A stretch of 64,000 bases of DNA from Lutjanus erythropterus (GCA_020091685.1 CM034613.1:24381738-24445737); one strand, 5' to 3'; shown: positions 23,801-33,520, counted from the stretch's first letter. Translations and numbers: made by a program. Notes: a model not told the origin generated them from the sequence alone.

Positions 23801-26800
23801 GCTCTTCTGCATGTTGGGCTTTGCTTTAGAGGCCTTTGTGGTCAACTTTTTCTTCTTTGCTGTAGAGGAGGAAGAGGAGGCCTCCATCTTCACTAGCTCA
23901 GCCACTAAGGCAGGTGTAAGAGTTTTAACCACAGCCTCCAAGTCTGACTGTTCTGACAGCAACTGGACAGCTAGAGGGACAACAATGAAAAGAGCGATAA
24001 AATTACAGTGTTTGGTAGTCTCATACAGTGTCTCTATTTTAAGATGAAGAAAAGAATCATCTTGAAATATCTGAAAATTCTCAAACCTGGTGTTTCCAGT
24101 AGTTTCTTAACCAAAAGTCTCTCAGCACTGCTTGACTTCTTTCGTTGAGGGGATGACCCCTCTGCGGATGATCGACTCTCACGACTCCTCCTGGGTGGCG
24201 ATCGTCTGTCATCACTCCTCCTAGGCGGCAATCGCCTCTCATCACTCCTCCTGGGCGACGAGCGTCTCTCGTCACTCCTCCTCGGTGGCGATCGTCTCTC
24301 GTCACTCCTCCTCGGTGGCGATCGTCTCTCGTCACTCCTCCTCGGTGGCGATCGTCTCTCGTCACTTCTCCTTGGCGGCGATCGTCTCTCGTCACTCCTC
24401 CTCGGCGGCGACCGCCTCTCATCACTCCTCCTTGGTGGCAATCGTCTAGCAGGGCTCCTCCTTGGAGACGATCGCCTATTGTCATTCTTCCTTGGCGAGG
24501 AGCGTTTCTCATCTCTCCTCCTTGGCGACGATCGTCTCTCAGGACTCCTTGAACGTGACCGATTATGGGAGGAGACTGGGCGGTCATACCGTGGGGAGCG
24601 AGATCGAGACCTGATGAAAGTCCATATAAAAATTCTTTTACAACTCAAATACTTTAATAATAATTTCAATAATGGCATTCAAACATTTCACAACAGATGT
24701 AACTTTCTCAAGGGGTGAGTGACAGATCTAAAGAAGTATCTCTTCTGTTAACTCACGTTCTTGGTCATATCAGAATTTTTGTGGGACCGACCTGCGAGTG
24801 TATCTGGAACTATGTGGTGATCGTGATCTGCTACTGCGTTTCTCTCTTCTACCCTCTGAGCCACGGTGTCGACGGGGACTGAGCGAGCGGGAGCGGGAGC
24901 GGGAACGGGAACGAGAGTGGGAGCGAGAGCGGGAGCGACTTCCATGCCTCGTTTTCTGGTTGCGATGCTGGAAAGTCTGTGCAGAGGTTGAGGATGAGGT
25001 CTTGGCATCTTTACCTGCAGCTCTGAACAGAGCAATGGATGAGGAAAGCAGAAATTAATCATAGGAAAGGATTTTTTTTTTTTAAAATCAGCAAGCTGCC
25101 GGTTCAAAACTGATGTGGTGGCTACCTGTCTGAAACTAAAGCCATGCGGCCCCAATTGTCTGAGAGCAAGATAGTTGGTCAGCCGCCTTGCAGTTTGAGC
25201 AGTTGCGCCCCCCAATTTCCTCCCTGACTGCTGTCAACAGATCCATTATCTTTTGACTGCTATGAAATAAAACTGAGCTTAACTGCACATCAAAAAGACT
25301 TTATTGTCTGCACCTTCCAGTCGTCTCAAGCCCCATTAATATGCTTCTTTCTCACCTTTTGTTCAGAATGTAATTGGGCAAAGTGTTGCTGTCTTCACTG
25401 TCTCATTTAGTCAACACTGAGGACCTGCCATCTTATTTGAATACTGGAGAATAAAAGTAGGAGATTCTGGTCGCGCACAAAGGAAGATTAAAGTGTCTAG
25501 TCTGAATTAACATAACGTGCAAGTTTGATAACATCACACAGTGCCTGCCCGGCTGAATAAACTTACCTTGGCCCAAGTGCACCATCCCACTCTGGGTATC
25601 TGTGGAATAAAACAATTAAAAGATCAAAGAGGTCATACTGTGACAACAAAAGCCTGGAAATGTCATGGTTTGATTTTTGTTTTAACAATGCCGCCAAAAT
25701 ACTGATAACTTCTGGTCATTATAATTAAAATGTGAAATTTTTCAACATTTCTTCACTAATTACAACTTTTCTCTGCCCAGTGTTTCCACAACAGTATCTC
25801 TAACTCAAATATCTCTTTAGGGAAAAGTTAGAAGAAAGACTGACTGTTTTCGCAGTTGTGTGCAGTTCTCAAGGTGAAGGCTGGTGTTCTGGTGGGCGAT
25901 CCATTCCTAGTAGTCAGAACCACAAACACACAGCATTTAAATAAATATCATAATAATATCATTTAGCATTTAAGTAATATCATCAAAACTATTTTCACTT
26001 TTATTATCTTAACCATCATTTTTGTGAATGTCTGACAACATGGATGCTGTTTATTTTATTCAACATTACAGATGCAAAAGTTGCTTAAATCTCTAAAGTT
26101 TGTGTCTACAGAAGCAAAACATTTCTCCAGTTTCTTTAAATATTTCAGTCATCCAAAAAAACAGGAATAACACTGAGCCCATGTGAGGAGGTGATCAGCC
26201 ATTAGTAAATTATTGAATTTAAATTTAACTGCAAAAACATATTTTATATTGACAAAATTAAGGATTTTTTTTTTCAGAACTTTGCCAACTCTTACTTCTA
26301 GACTTACAGCTGGCCTTATAGTCAACTTCAGTTCAAGGGCAATTCAAGTTGAAAGTCGTGAAATAAAAAGAAAATACAGAAGTGCCAGTCAAAAACAATC
26401 AAAACAAAAACTCCTTCTCAAATTCTTGAAAGAACGATGTGCGGGTTCTTCAGTGTTGTGGCACCATAAAGTCTCCTGAGGTTTGGTGAAGGTCATCTCA
26501 GCAGAAGGCACGATGAGGAAGCAGGAGGAGCAGGAGGACTTTTTTTTAAAAAATTAGCCAAAATCTGAAATTTGATGTCCCAAAACGAGGAAATAATCAA
26601 ATACACATGAGCCACAGGCGATCAGGTCACAAAAAAGAAAACAAAATAAGCTTTGCTGATTCACTGCTTTATGAAGAATGACAGTTGCTGGTGGCTTCAG
26701 GTTCACAGTATTTAACGTGACTGGAATACAAATACACAAAATAAGGGCTCCATAATAATATTACTTTGAAGTGATACAATCTGTTAGATATTAGCCCTAA

Positions 26801-29760
26801 ATTAATTGAGGAAACAAAGCATTACTGATAGTGGGGGGGAAAGACACAAAATATATATTCACTAACAACTGTTTAAAAAAATTCAAATTGGATAGACACT
26901 GTGGGACAAATGCCAAAAAACAGACAAATGGAAACACCCTTCTTCCACCATCTGAGGCGCTAGATCTTCAGATCTGCAGATTCTTCCTCATCACATCTTC
27001 TCAGAAGTTGGCCGCATCTCTTCATTTTATATCAAATTATGCAACAGTCAGTAAGTGTCAATCTGGCAACAGCTATTACACATCAATGACGTCACCTGTT
27101 TAAACTAAACAATGGTGTTCTCACAACAGTTTGAAGTCAGTCAGTTCAAATCAAAGACATTTTTAAATTTGAATTACATTTTGTCTGAACCAAAATGTTT
27201 GCAATCTCACCCAAAGTTTGCCATCCAAGCTTGTTGTTTTGCAAAATGACACACAGCTTATATGTTGTGACAAGCTTCTTACTACCAGTAGCGCTTCAGA
27301 GTAATTACTGATCCATTAAAAGTTGAAGAATATTTTACATAAATCCTTTCAAACAGACTTGGAAGTATTGCCTTTGGGGTGGCAGTAGTTCATTGTGTGA
27401 GGGCTTGGCTTGAGAACCAGAGGATGGTAAGTTCAAGAGTGTGGACTGGTAGCTGGAGAGGTGCCAGGGCAAGGAACCAAACTGCTCAGGGTGCGACCCC
27501 CTCGCTCTGACATCTCCCCAAACGTTAATACATGTGAATATGTAAATGTGTGTTTTTTGGGCTTGTGTGTCTAAAATAACAGTAAAAGTAAAAAAAAAAT
27601 GTAATTTCACCTATAGCGGTTAGTATACCTTCTTCTTGGAATTTTAAAACAAGACTTTGGTACTTTTGCACAATATCTAAAAAATTCAAACAATTTAAAT
27701 TTCTCTTTTACAATCAAAAGAGGAACAATTAAGATATTGCAATAAAAACAATTCCAAAAGTGAGAGAGAACAGAGTGCAATCTTCCACTCACCTCCATAG
27801 TACATTCTTTGTTACACAGAGAACAGGTATGTGGAAAGATTCTTGGCGGCATCGCTGCATAATCTTTCATCATAGCTGGCGGCGGCAGACCCTTGGAGAC
27901 TCCTGTCTTTGCCGGAGGTTGTTTGGTAGAAGTCGGCAGCATCATAGGCTTGAAGCTCATCAGGACCGGAATTGGCTGAGGCTGAGCTGGAGGAGTAACA
28001 ATGGGGCGCCGGTCACCAGTGATTAACGCTGTCTGTCTGTCAGTGATGCTGGGGATGACAGGGGGAGTTGACTTGGCAGCAGAAAGAACCGAAGGCCACG
28101 CTGCTTGACCCGTGTGCGATACTGATATATTCTGCTTCTGCACCTGCTGTTTCTGCTGCTTCAATTGTTGCTGTGTTGGCTGCTTCTGCATCTGCTGCTG
28201 GGTCTGCTGCTTCTTCAACTGTTCTGTGACAACTGAACCTTGAACTTGAGTTTTGCTCTCATCCTTAGTGCCCCTGTTGTCAGTACTGCCCACGACCACA
28301 AGGCCAGGTCGGCTGGGATGCACGCCACGGACCATAGTGCAAGGTGGTTGGGTTTTTGATGCTGACTGGCGATCTTCCTCCGGTTCTTTCGAAGGAACAG
28401 GTCTGGAGGCTGCAGCATTGAAAACTCTGATGTCTGTGTCTTTCTTTGGCAGAGAGAAAGAACTGGGGATTGTTTGGGACGTCTGGTTTGGTTGGGTCTG
28501 CAACTGTTTGGCCTGATCACGGCTTGGCAGAGCCACAGATTTTAGTATTGGAGCATATGAAAAAGTGGGACTGGTAACAGACCTTGTCTGTTCATGTGTG
28601 GAATCTAAGGCACTGATTTTCACCTCTGTTGTATTTTTTGGCAGTGGTTCTCCACTGCGCCTGCTACTGTCCATCACCAACATACTTCCACTCCCACCAC
28701 TGCTAGCTCTACTGCCACTGGTCCTTCCAATATAATCTTCAACTGCTCCAGTGTATTTGCCAGTATGTCCATAGTCAATCACTTTACTTGGCTGGAGAAC
28801 AGCAGATGACATTTCTTCCTGGCGCATCCCTCCCCCTCCAGCACTACTCAAACTGTGACTGTCCATTCCACTCATGCTTCTGGTAGGTTGGGGTTCAAGG
28901 TAGGGTTTTGGCTGTTCTGCTGTTGTAGCCCTCTTGGCCTTCTGAAGGCGGATTTGACGCAAGATGAACGGCAGGGTACCAGGAGTGATCTGGTCCTCAG
29001 GAAAAGAGGCAAGATGTTCCAAGTCCTCTTTTTCAAGTCCAAAGCGCTGGAGGATATCAGCAGCTGATTCAGATGTATACTTGGGTCGACTGGACTCTGT
29101 AGGAGGAGCCGGTTTGTCTTGCACTGGATAGTCATAATTACCTAACCCTGGAATGGACTGCATATTATGGTCTCCTCTGCTGGGGGCATTAAACCTACTG
29201 TCACCACTGCTTGTATAGTTAAACAAAGTGGGTGGTGAATAAAATTTAGAGTCATCAGCAGTGGGTCTTTTGTAGTTCGATGAGCGGTCCAAGGAGCTGC
29301 TACCACTTTCAACATCCAAGGGTCTATGTCCTAGAGAGGCAGAGGTTGAGGACATTGGGTAAGAGGCCATCCCTGCGCCTGTGGAGCGAAACTCATCTCT
29401 TTGAGAGCTGGTAAAGCGACTGTCCTGGTCCACAGGCTGATGCATTGGTTTGCCGAGAACCCTCACCTCCTCTCTGGCTCTGGAAATATGCATGTCTATA
29501 GACCTCTTTAGGTCTTCATCCATTATGGCCCTGCTCTGTTCAGGCCTGTAGCTCATTGACTGAGACATCAGTGATGGAAGCATTCCCCCAGAGCTGCCAG
29601 GAATCGCAGAGGAAGCTCCTGAAGAACTAAAGCTGGATGCAGGTCCAACACCAGATGTCCTCTGAGGGTCCCTCTCTGCCTGAATACTGGGGAGTCCATA
29701 CTGCCCTTGGGTGGAACTTTGGTTCCCAGTGGCATAGGGGTTATACAGGGGATGCGACAT
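8529..29760 (-). CDS. znf638: Copy A: giant ZNF638-like matrin-type protein (~4199 aa, 32 coding exons)
   Basis: The coding exons, listed 5' to 3' by low-high coordinates, are: 27793-29760, 25845-25906, 25567-25599, 24792-25022, 24087-24610, 23774-23970, 23501-23569, 23343-23380, 21850-23147, 21707-21741, 21242-21394, 20972-21100, 20616-20654, 20146-20271, 19489-19603, 19195-19359, 19058-19092, 18581-18745, 18344-18478, 18155-18193, 17919-18059, 17644-17738, 17502-17525, 16605-17148, 16238-16279, 10663-15999, 10434-10542, 9842-9955, 9179-9502, 8917-9033, 8687-8808, 8529-8603. They sum to exactly 12600 bp with compatible phases. Domain order: disordered N-terminus with helix and VIDYGH box, split matrin-type finger, RS exons, remnant RRM, K-rich segment, four RRM-like units, giant acidic exon, VT[VL]DE boxes, C-terminal finger. 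Mammalian ZNF638 is about half this length. It is expected to be nuclear and to bind DNA/RNA. RBM20/MATR3 share some modules, but the VT[VL]DE boxes plus the terminal finger favour ZNF638. Confidence 0.8.
8917..9033 (-). CDS. Copy A exon 30: basic linker before the terminal finger
   Basis: The 117-bp exon encodes AVSKLRKEP, a KRSRSQSP nuclear-localisation-like stretch, and [12 protein letters not shown]. It has clean CAG acceptor and GTGAGA donor. Equivalents are 35259-35375 (B) and 52258-52377 (C). Confidence 0.85.
9179..9502 (-). CDS. Copy A exon 29: acidic Glu/Ser/Pro-rich exon
   Basis: The exon encodes VRKSTRGKK, then an acidic low-complexity stretch with two PENPEN repeats, ending GRSRTDIK. 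It is about 97-98% identical to B 35759-36085. The identity runs on into ~90 bp of the downstream intron, which points to gene conversion rather than selection alone. Confidence 0.85.
9842..9955 (-). CDS. Copy A exon 28: VTVDE box exon
   Basis: It encodes [19 protein letters not shown] followed by a basic [10 protein letters not shown] end. The [VL]VTVDEVGE core is the repeated acidic box known from ZNF638. Phase-1 borders match neighbours. B has 36481-36600; in C this exon is fused to the next one. Confidence 0.85.
10434..10542 (-). CDS. Copy A exon 27: VTLDE box exon
   Basis: It encodes [20 protein letters not shown], then a [14 protein letters not shown] basic patch. Acceptor TTTTTAG, donor GTGTGC. 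The equivalent in B is 36810-36918. In C only its 3' end survives, fused to the large acidic exon. Confidence 0.85.
10663..15999 (-). CDS. Copy A exon 26: giant 5337-bp acidic/Ser-rich exon (1779 codons)
   Basis: One uninterrupted phase-0 exon. It starts [20 protein letters not shown] with a [12 protein letters not shown] box and ends in two more boxes ([22 protein letters not shown]) and DLNPE. In between it is disordered, rich in S, K, E and D, with basic STRGKR and RRRSARGKK patches. A short box of the form Y/F-x-I/V-L/V/I-D-S-V/L/I-acidic appears 16 times (e.g. [22 protein letters not shown]). About 1.8 kb has been tandemly duplicated inside the exon. B has 1518 bp and C only 349 bp here. 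The open frame running upstream to 16128 is intron read-through; the CCAG|GGTCAG acceptor at 15999 is conserved in all copies. Antisense open frames on the + strand here are composition shadows. Confidence 0.85.
12080..15742 (-). repeat. Intra-exon tandem duplication in copy A exon 26
   Basis: Two in-frame units, about 13946-15742 and about 12080-13945. Both run from SSSKST(K/E)GSSSSNSS through [17 protein letters not shown] and QGHGV to STRGKR(D/E)RTSKK. They keep the order of the YxILDS-type boxes (six in the first unit, seven in the second), with moderate divergence and small indels. The duplication is therefore older than the A/B patches of near identity. Confidence 0.85.
16238..17148 (-). 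CDS. Copy A exons 24-25: Ser/Thr/Pro-rich linker exons
   Basis: Exon 16605-17148 (544 bp) begins [20 protein letters not shown], carries [10 protein letters not shown] and VTTSVS, and ends with a [18 protein letters not shown] helix. Exon 16238-16279 encodes [14 protein letters not shown]. The counterpart in C is 53835-54357. B keeps only the small exon (38813-38875, longer). No known fold is recognised; probably a flexible linker between RRMs and acidic region. Confidence 0.8.
17502..18193 (-). CDS. Copy A exons 20-23: fourth RRM-like unit
   Basis: Exons 18155-18193 ([13 protein letters not shown]), 17919-18059, 17644-17738 and 17502-17525. The second holds a beta-strand-like LLCVETCE, a helix [14 protein letters not shown] and IGFLPLANR; the third gives [20 protein letters not shown], an RNP1-strand plus helix pattern; the fourth GVVKHFET. 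This is a divergent RRM fold without classical aromatic RNP residues, so RNA contact may be weak or it may serve protein binding. C retains the same set at 55244-55941. Confidence 0.75.
18344..18745 (-). CDS. Copy A exons 18-19: third RRM-like unit
   Basis: Exon 18581-18745 carries [20 protein letters not shown], an RNP2-type strand and first helix. Exon 18344-18478 carries [19 protein letters not shown], the RNP1-type strand and second helix. Phases are 0/0/0, so each half is an exchangeable cassette. C has the same at 56200-56613. Confidence 0.8.
19058..19359 (-). CDS. Copy A exons 16-17: linker between RRM units
   Basis: Exon 19195-19359 includes [20 protein letters not shown] and WFIIP; exon 19058-19092 encodes [12 protein letters not shown]. 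The aromatic/Pro-rich PFWVT...SPWF signature is strongly conserved with C (56942-57109 and 56822-56856), suggesting an ordered or binding segment rather than a mere spacer. I do not recognise a named domain. Confidence 0.75.
19489..20271 (-). CDS. Copy A exons 14-15: second retained RRM
   Basis: Exon 20146-20271 encodes [20 protein letters not shown], then [11 protein letters not shown]2-type strand plus helix. Exon 19489-19603 encodes [20 protein letters not shown], the RNP1-type strand and second helix. C has two copies of this unit (61016-61147 with 60735-60930, and 58253-58378 with 58040-58160). Confidence 0.8.
20616..21394 (-). CDS. Copy A exons 11-13: first retained full RRM
   Basis: Exon 21242-21394 gives [20 protein letters not shown], the RNP2 strand and helix 1, followed by AKLLMLFGF. 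Exon 20972-21100 gives [19 protein letters not shown], the RNP1-like strand and helix 2. Exon 20616-20654 encodes [13 protein letters not shown]. All borders are phase 0. It resembles the LVSNLP...SVEEVYDLAKPFG unit of ZNF638. C has two versions (62271-62892 and 58919-60217). Confidence 0.82.
21707..21741 (-). CDS. Copy A exon 10: 35-bp micro-exon
   Basis: TTTCACAG|AC...AAA|GTAGGT, encoding [12 protein letters not shown] across the junction. Too short to be seen as an open frame, but a micro-exon of the same size and phase lies at the same place in B (39206-39240) and C (63372-63406; also 60586-60623, 38 bp). Confidence 0.7.
21850..23147 (-). CDS. Copy A exon 9: Lys/Ala/Thr/Glu-rich linker
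   Basis: This 1298-bp exon starts [12 protein letters not shown] and includes [20 protein letters not shown], a K-rich part resembling a histone-tail or chromatin-binding/NLS segment. The C-terminal half is acidic ([20 protein letters not shown]) and it ends [20 protein letters not shown] has the shortened 40135-40577 plus a separate 39384-39503 exon; C shows only the 3' part as exon 63524-63694. Confidence 0.82.
23343..23569 (-). CDS. Copy A exons 7-8: remnant of the first RRM
   Basis: Exon 23501-23569 (69 bp) encodes [18 protein letters not shown] plus VIRKK. The B equivalent (41304-41402) is 99 bp and encodes AVVRFEKEEDAKKL and more. The preceding B exon (41688-41822, RNP2 strand and helix 1) has no counterpart in A: flanking non-coding sequences are joined with about 400 bp missing. 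The lost exon is 135 bp and phase 0, so the frame survives, but the RRM cannot fold normally. Exon 23343-23380 encodes [13 protein letters not shown]. Confidence 0.72.
23774..23970 (-). CDS. Copy A exon 6: conserved helix plus Ser/Lys-rich linker
   Basis: It encodes [20 protein letters not shown] followed by [16 protein letters not shown] and a Lys-rich end. It corresponds to the DRKKALEDVVQ region after the RS segment in ZNF638. The B counterpart is 42125-42393, with an expanded Ser tract. Confidence 0.82.
24087..24610 (-). CDS. Copy A exon 5: RS domain with 10-residue tandem repeat
   Basis: After [12 protein letters not shown] the exon runs into about a dozen units of [10 protein letters not shown] and variants, then [20 protein letters not shown] and a [11 protein letters not shown] helix. 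RS/RD repeats usually target nuclear speckles and are phosphorylated by SR kinases. B (42795-43159) has only a few degenerate units. Confidence 0.85.
24187..24500 (-). repeat. Coding 30-bp minisatellite ([10 protein letters not shown] units)
   Basis: The 30-bp unit, on the + strand CTCGTCACTCCTCCTCGGTG plus GCGATCGTCT, repeats without a break. The central copies (about 24270-24360) are identical, the outer ones diverged. It is not a CRISPR array: no spacers, in frame, and inside a spliced gene. Confidence 0.85.
24792..25022 (-). CDS. Copy A exon 4: first RS exon
   Basis: It encodes [20 protein letters not shown], then an alternating RS run ([15 protein letters not shown]) and [11 protein letters not shown] has a shorter RS run at 43406-43600. 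Acceptor TTCAG, donor GTCGGT (weaker than usual but conserved in position). Confidence 0.82.
25567..25906 (-). CDS. Copy A exons 2-3: second half of the N-terminal matrin-type finger
   Basis: Exon 25845-25906 encodes [20 protein letters not shown]: the H-x5-H half that completes the C-x2-C encoded at the end of exon 1. Exon 25567-25599 encodes [10 protein letters not shown]. Both are too short for open-frame detection but match ZNF638 and copy B (44465-44526, 43932-43970). Confidence 0.85.
27793..29760 (-). CDS. Copy A exon 1 (coding): N-terminal disordered region and half finger
   Basis: 656 codons from MSHPLYNPY. Residues about 72-100 hold [20 protein letters not shown]; about 228-274 hold [20 protein letters not shown] through PFILRQIR, the helix block conserved in ZNF638/MATR3/RBM20; 327-332 VIDYGH. 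Around residue 520-550 is a Gln-rich tract ([17 protein letters not shown]) missing from B. It ends [15 protein letters not shown], the Cys pair of the finger, at a GTGAGT donor. The ATG is preferred because B starts at the same place; open sequence continues upstream in A. Confidence 0.85.
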
Positions 29761-30048
29761 GTTTGCAAACTTCAGAATGTTCAAGGGACTGATGATCGCA
29801 GCAGTCAGGTAGGGAGGTGCTGTAGGCGTGAAGGAAGCGGTGTGTTGGAGTTGGATGTAAAGGTTGAACCTTGTCTGCCAACAGTCAGAGAGTTGTTCAT
29901 CTGTGTCAGTTCTACCTGGTTCTTCAGATGAGCCAAATGCAAGAACAAAGCTATCTGAAGCGAGTTCCCTGGAAGCCCCCCAAATAGAGGCCTGTTTAGG
30001 TTTCCTGGACCAGGCGAAGGGGCAGCACGCTCTGATAGCAATACAATG
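29761..30048 (-). other. 5' leader part of the first coding exon, copy A, with a frame-broken peptide
   Basis: A CTTTTCAG acceptor at 30048 is conserved in B (48098). The leader encodes a family-like LHLAHLKNQVELTQMNNSLT then TFTSNSNTP in one frame, while PYLTAAIISPLNILKFAN lies in the frame of MSHPLYNPY, one base out. This suggests a former N-terminal extension broken by a one-base change; translation would then start at 29760. Confidence 0.5.
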
Positions 30049-32754
30049 CTGAAAAGTAAAAAAAAAAAAAAAGCAAAGGAAGGGGTTATTGAGTGAGACC
30101 GGACTTCATCTTCTTGGAAATGAATCCATCATCAAGAATTTCTTGTCTTGAGTTGGCTGCTCCGGTGCTTCCTGTTGAATACACATTCATTCCGTCTATT
30201 TCTCTTCCTGGTCTTCACTGGCAAGAAAAAAAAAAATAAAGGAAGCAAAAACAACAAAGCACAGGTAAAGAGAGAAAACAAGGTCACTGCTGTCAACAGG
30301 GAAACATCCAGAACAGACACAAACTCATTTATTTTTTTTACACGACCATCTCTGGAAGAAACCACTGTAGTTTTGTACCAGCAGACAGACAAAGCACGAT
30401 GCAAAATTGAACTTATCACAAGTGCAATTTCCATTTCAGAAAATCATAACAGATCACACTGGAAGATTCAGGCAATCCTGAAGACTCGGTGATGAATACT
30501 GGTAGTGAATGTCTTAATAAGATTGAACTTCTAGTATAGATTGAATAGCCTAAGTATGATCAATTTTTAAAAATCTATGTTTTGCGAGATCATTTAACTG
30601 AAATAGCAGAGCAAAGTCCAAAACTCCACAAACCTAAAAGATCCAAAAATTATGAAAAGAGCCTTATGTGTTTCAAATACATTGTTATCCATTCCTAACT
30701 AGCTATTACAAAACTTCTACCCTATCCATTCTATTTATATTCAATCGAACAGAGAAACCCATTTCTTGCAAAGCTTTTTATTCAGAACGGCAAACACAAA
30801 GAATAATGTTTTTCAAGTGACAAATCCAAGGTCAGAGTCTGGCGCAACTGGTACAAAATAGCCAATCTGCGCAGACAGTGCAGTAGGATCTATGGAGAAC
30901 AAATGGGATAAATGTGATGTGTTGCTCTGACTGTACTGACAACTAATTTACTGAAAACTAACCCTGTCAGTAGTTTGGCATGTTGACACTCTGTGAAAAC
31001 AAAACAAAATGTAAATATAAAAATTCCAAAGTTGATTCTGGCTCAACTATTGCCAGACGCCATCCAGAAAAGTGTGTCGGTGTCCAATCGCATACATGCA
31101 AATGGACATTCCTGATAGACTGCATGAATGTTGTATTTCTACTCTTGATGAAACAAACATCATGAATGCTGGAGCTGTGTCTGTGTCCCAGAGTTGTAAA
31201 ATACAGTCTCAGAGCATTATGAACTACTATGCAGTGACTGACAAGCCCTCCAACTCATGGATCTGTTTGTCATGTGTGGAACACGTCCTCAAGCAGCCCT
31301 TACTCTTACTGTACTTGAGTACCTGAAATAACGATGTTTAATACAGTCCTATTTAAGGTCTGAACACCCGCTAAGACTTTCCCCCCAAATTTCTCCTCAA
31401 CATTCTGCATTTCAGACATGTAATTTGCAGCAGACGACTAAAAGTAGTAGTCAGACAATTCTAGTATGCCAGTTATAATTTGTACACATGATCAGAAGCT
31501 GATGGAAGAATGGAAAAATCATAGACGTATATAATCAGCATCAAGACTGTGAAAGGCAATCTTTTTCCATCTTGTGTAAGCAGGAGATTAAATGCAGTTT
31601 AATACTGCTCATCGTCTTTCCTAAAATATTTGCAAAGTGTTATGAGCAACCCTAAATGCCAACTGCAATGCTAAGACATACCAAAACAACAACAACAACA
31701 AAACAATTAAAATACCATGGGTGGACACAAATGCAAAAAATAAAATAAAATGAAACCGAAAGCCTCTGTATGCCACAAGTGAAGTGCTTGTCAAACAATT
31801 ATACTCCTTTTAGATTAACCAGGTATTCTTCACACCTTTAGACAAAGCATATAACATAGTTTGAAGCATAGTGGGGCTTATCGTTTGGTTTCCATGCATG
31901 TGCCAAGTTAGATATATAGAAGTTCTCAGAAAAATTAGTTTCTAGGTGTAATCGTGACTTTGATCTTGATGCGAAGATTGTATGACTTTTCGCATCAGAC
32001 ATTTTGACATGTCACAATAGGCTCAGTTCCATTTAGCTGCTGCTGTTTCAGGGTACCAGCACCATGGAGTTGATGGAAACCATTTAACATTTACTTCTAA
32101 ATTGTCACAGGACTAAATATGCGTGGAGGAAAACGTTAAGTGTTGTTTTAACATCAGTGTCAATTAGAAGGTAGTAATGTTTAGTATTTTGGAAGAAAAA
32201 GTGCCCATGTTGCACCGGGATGCTTGTTGGACTACAATAAGCACAATTGTCAAAAAAAAACTTGGAAACAAAATGTGCAATAATCCATCAGCAAATGCAA
32301 CTTTTTTTCAGCTGCGTCACGTCAAAACATGAATTAACTTGCTCTAACAATCCAGACACTTTAATAACTGACTGACCGTAGAGTTAATTCAATATTAAAC
32401 AGGTATGAAGGTCTAAATGGAGGTTTCAGCTTGTAGTTTGATACGACCCACAGGCCCGAGTCAAACTGTCACGGACGTTAAAATTGGCTGCATCCAAGTT
32501 TTACAAGACCAGCGCAAAATCTTCGAAATGTTGTCAAAACTCCGTGTTTAACGTTTGTAACGTTTAACACGAGCCGAATAGAGCTAAGAAAACTGGCTAA
32601 ACTGAGCTCGCGTGCTTCTGCTAGCAAACATTTAACCTACCTGTAACGGTCGTCTTCAGGAGGAACCCGGTTAAACACAAACGTTTACACGGTTTCTAAT
32701 CGTTAAACACCGTGTTTCGCTCCGTGTTCTTATAACGCCGTCTGAGGTGCATAC
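30049..32754 (-). other. Intron 1 of copy A
   Basis: No coding sequence recognised. Blocks such as AAAACAAGGTCACTGCTGT and AACAGACACAA near 30275 recur in intron 1 of B near 48265, showing that introns were duplicated with the gene. Confidence 0.55.
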
Positions 32755-32865
32755 CTGCCGTTATTTGCGCATATCTCGGTGCTTTGTAGTGCTCATCTTC
32801 AGGCTGTTAGCAGGAAGGTAAACTCAGACTGCACACAGATGTGGACTTCCGGTTTCGGTGTCCAG
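32755..32865 (-). promoter_or_regulatory. Copy A first (non-coding) exon and TATA-less promoter
   Basis: A GTATGC donor at the low end follows AATAACGGCAG. Upstream lies ACCGGAAGT (32845-32853 on the - strand), an ETS-type site, next to CTTTTACTCTGAAGG. The same block, with donor GTATGT, occurs at 50058-50180 in B, so the promoter was duplicated. No TATA box is seen. The transcription start is a guess. Confidence 0.5.
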
Positions 32866-32926
32866 CCTTCAGAGTAAAAGCACGGCTGTTTGAAGAAAAT
32901 CCAAGCGCAGGATTGCAACCTGGAAC

Positions 32927-33520
32927 CAGTGGTGAAAACAGTACTGAACATCTGTACTCAGTACAGGTACTGTTACATTACTAATTCTTACTCAATTACA
33001 AGTAAAAGTACTGGTGTTAGAAAAATAAGTGCAAAGTATTCCTCTATAACAAAAAAACTCAAGAGTATTAGTTACTTTTTAACCGTTTGTTTAATTCATT
33101 ATCAATAGCAGCACTCAATCCAATTCCAACTTGTGCATTTCCACCACACATATGTCATATGAGGTGCTATTACTGCCATTTATAGACTATCTATTAATTA
33201 GCAGTTATTACATTTTAAATCGGTTCAGTTCTTAAAGGTGATTAATCGATTAGTGATTAATATTCCTACTCCTAACTCCTGTGCTGTCCTGGTCTTTATT
33301 GGTCCATTTGTGATGAGTTTGGTGGTTTGGATATTAATTCAAATTGTACTTAGTACTTAATTATGATTTTAAAAGTAACTAAGTAGATTATGTGACACAA
33401 TGATACTTGTATGAGTAAAAGTAAAGACTTGAAAATCTACTCCAAAAAGTACAAGTGCCCCCCAAAACTTCTTAATTACAGTGATTTCAGTATTTGTACT
33501 TAGTTACTTCCACCCCTTCC
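32927..33520. mobile_element. hAT-like non-autonomous element with AGTAACT/AGTACTT ends
   Basis: The left end is CAGTGGTGAAAACAGTACT; the right end reads AAGGGGTGGAAGTAACTAAG in reverse. The inside is full of AAGTAAAAGTACT-type words characteristic of a widespread fish repeat. Flanks CCTGGAAC and CCTGAATT are only a partial target duplication. It lies within about 60 bp of the copy A promoter. Confidence 0.5.

Noticed and set aside
24081..24587. Alternative-frame Arg/Gly/Asp repeat protein, or CRISPR-like array
   Set aside because: A shifted reading of the RS minisatellite; units abut with no spacers and the true frame is fixed by splice phases.
29761..29784. Upstream TTG start (MNILKFAN) for copy A
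   Set aside because: TTG is an unlikely start here; the in-frame ATG of MSHPLYNPY is shared with B, where upstream sequence has a stop in frame.
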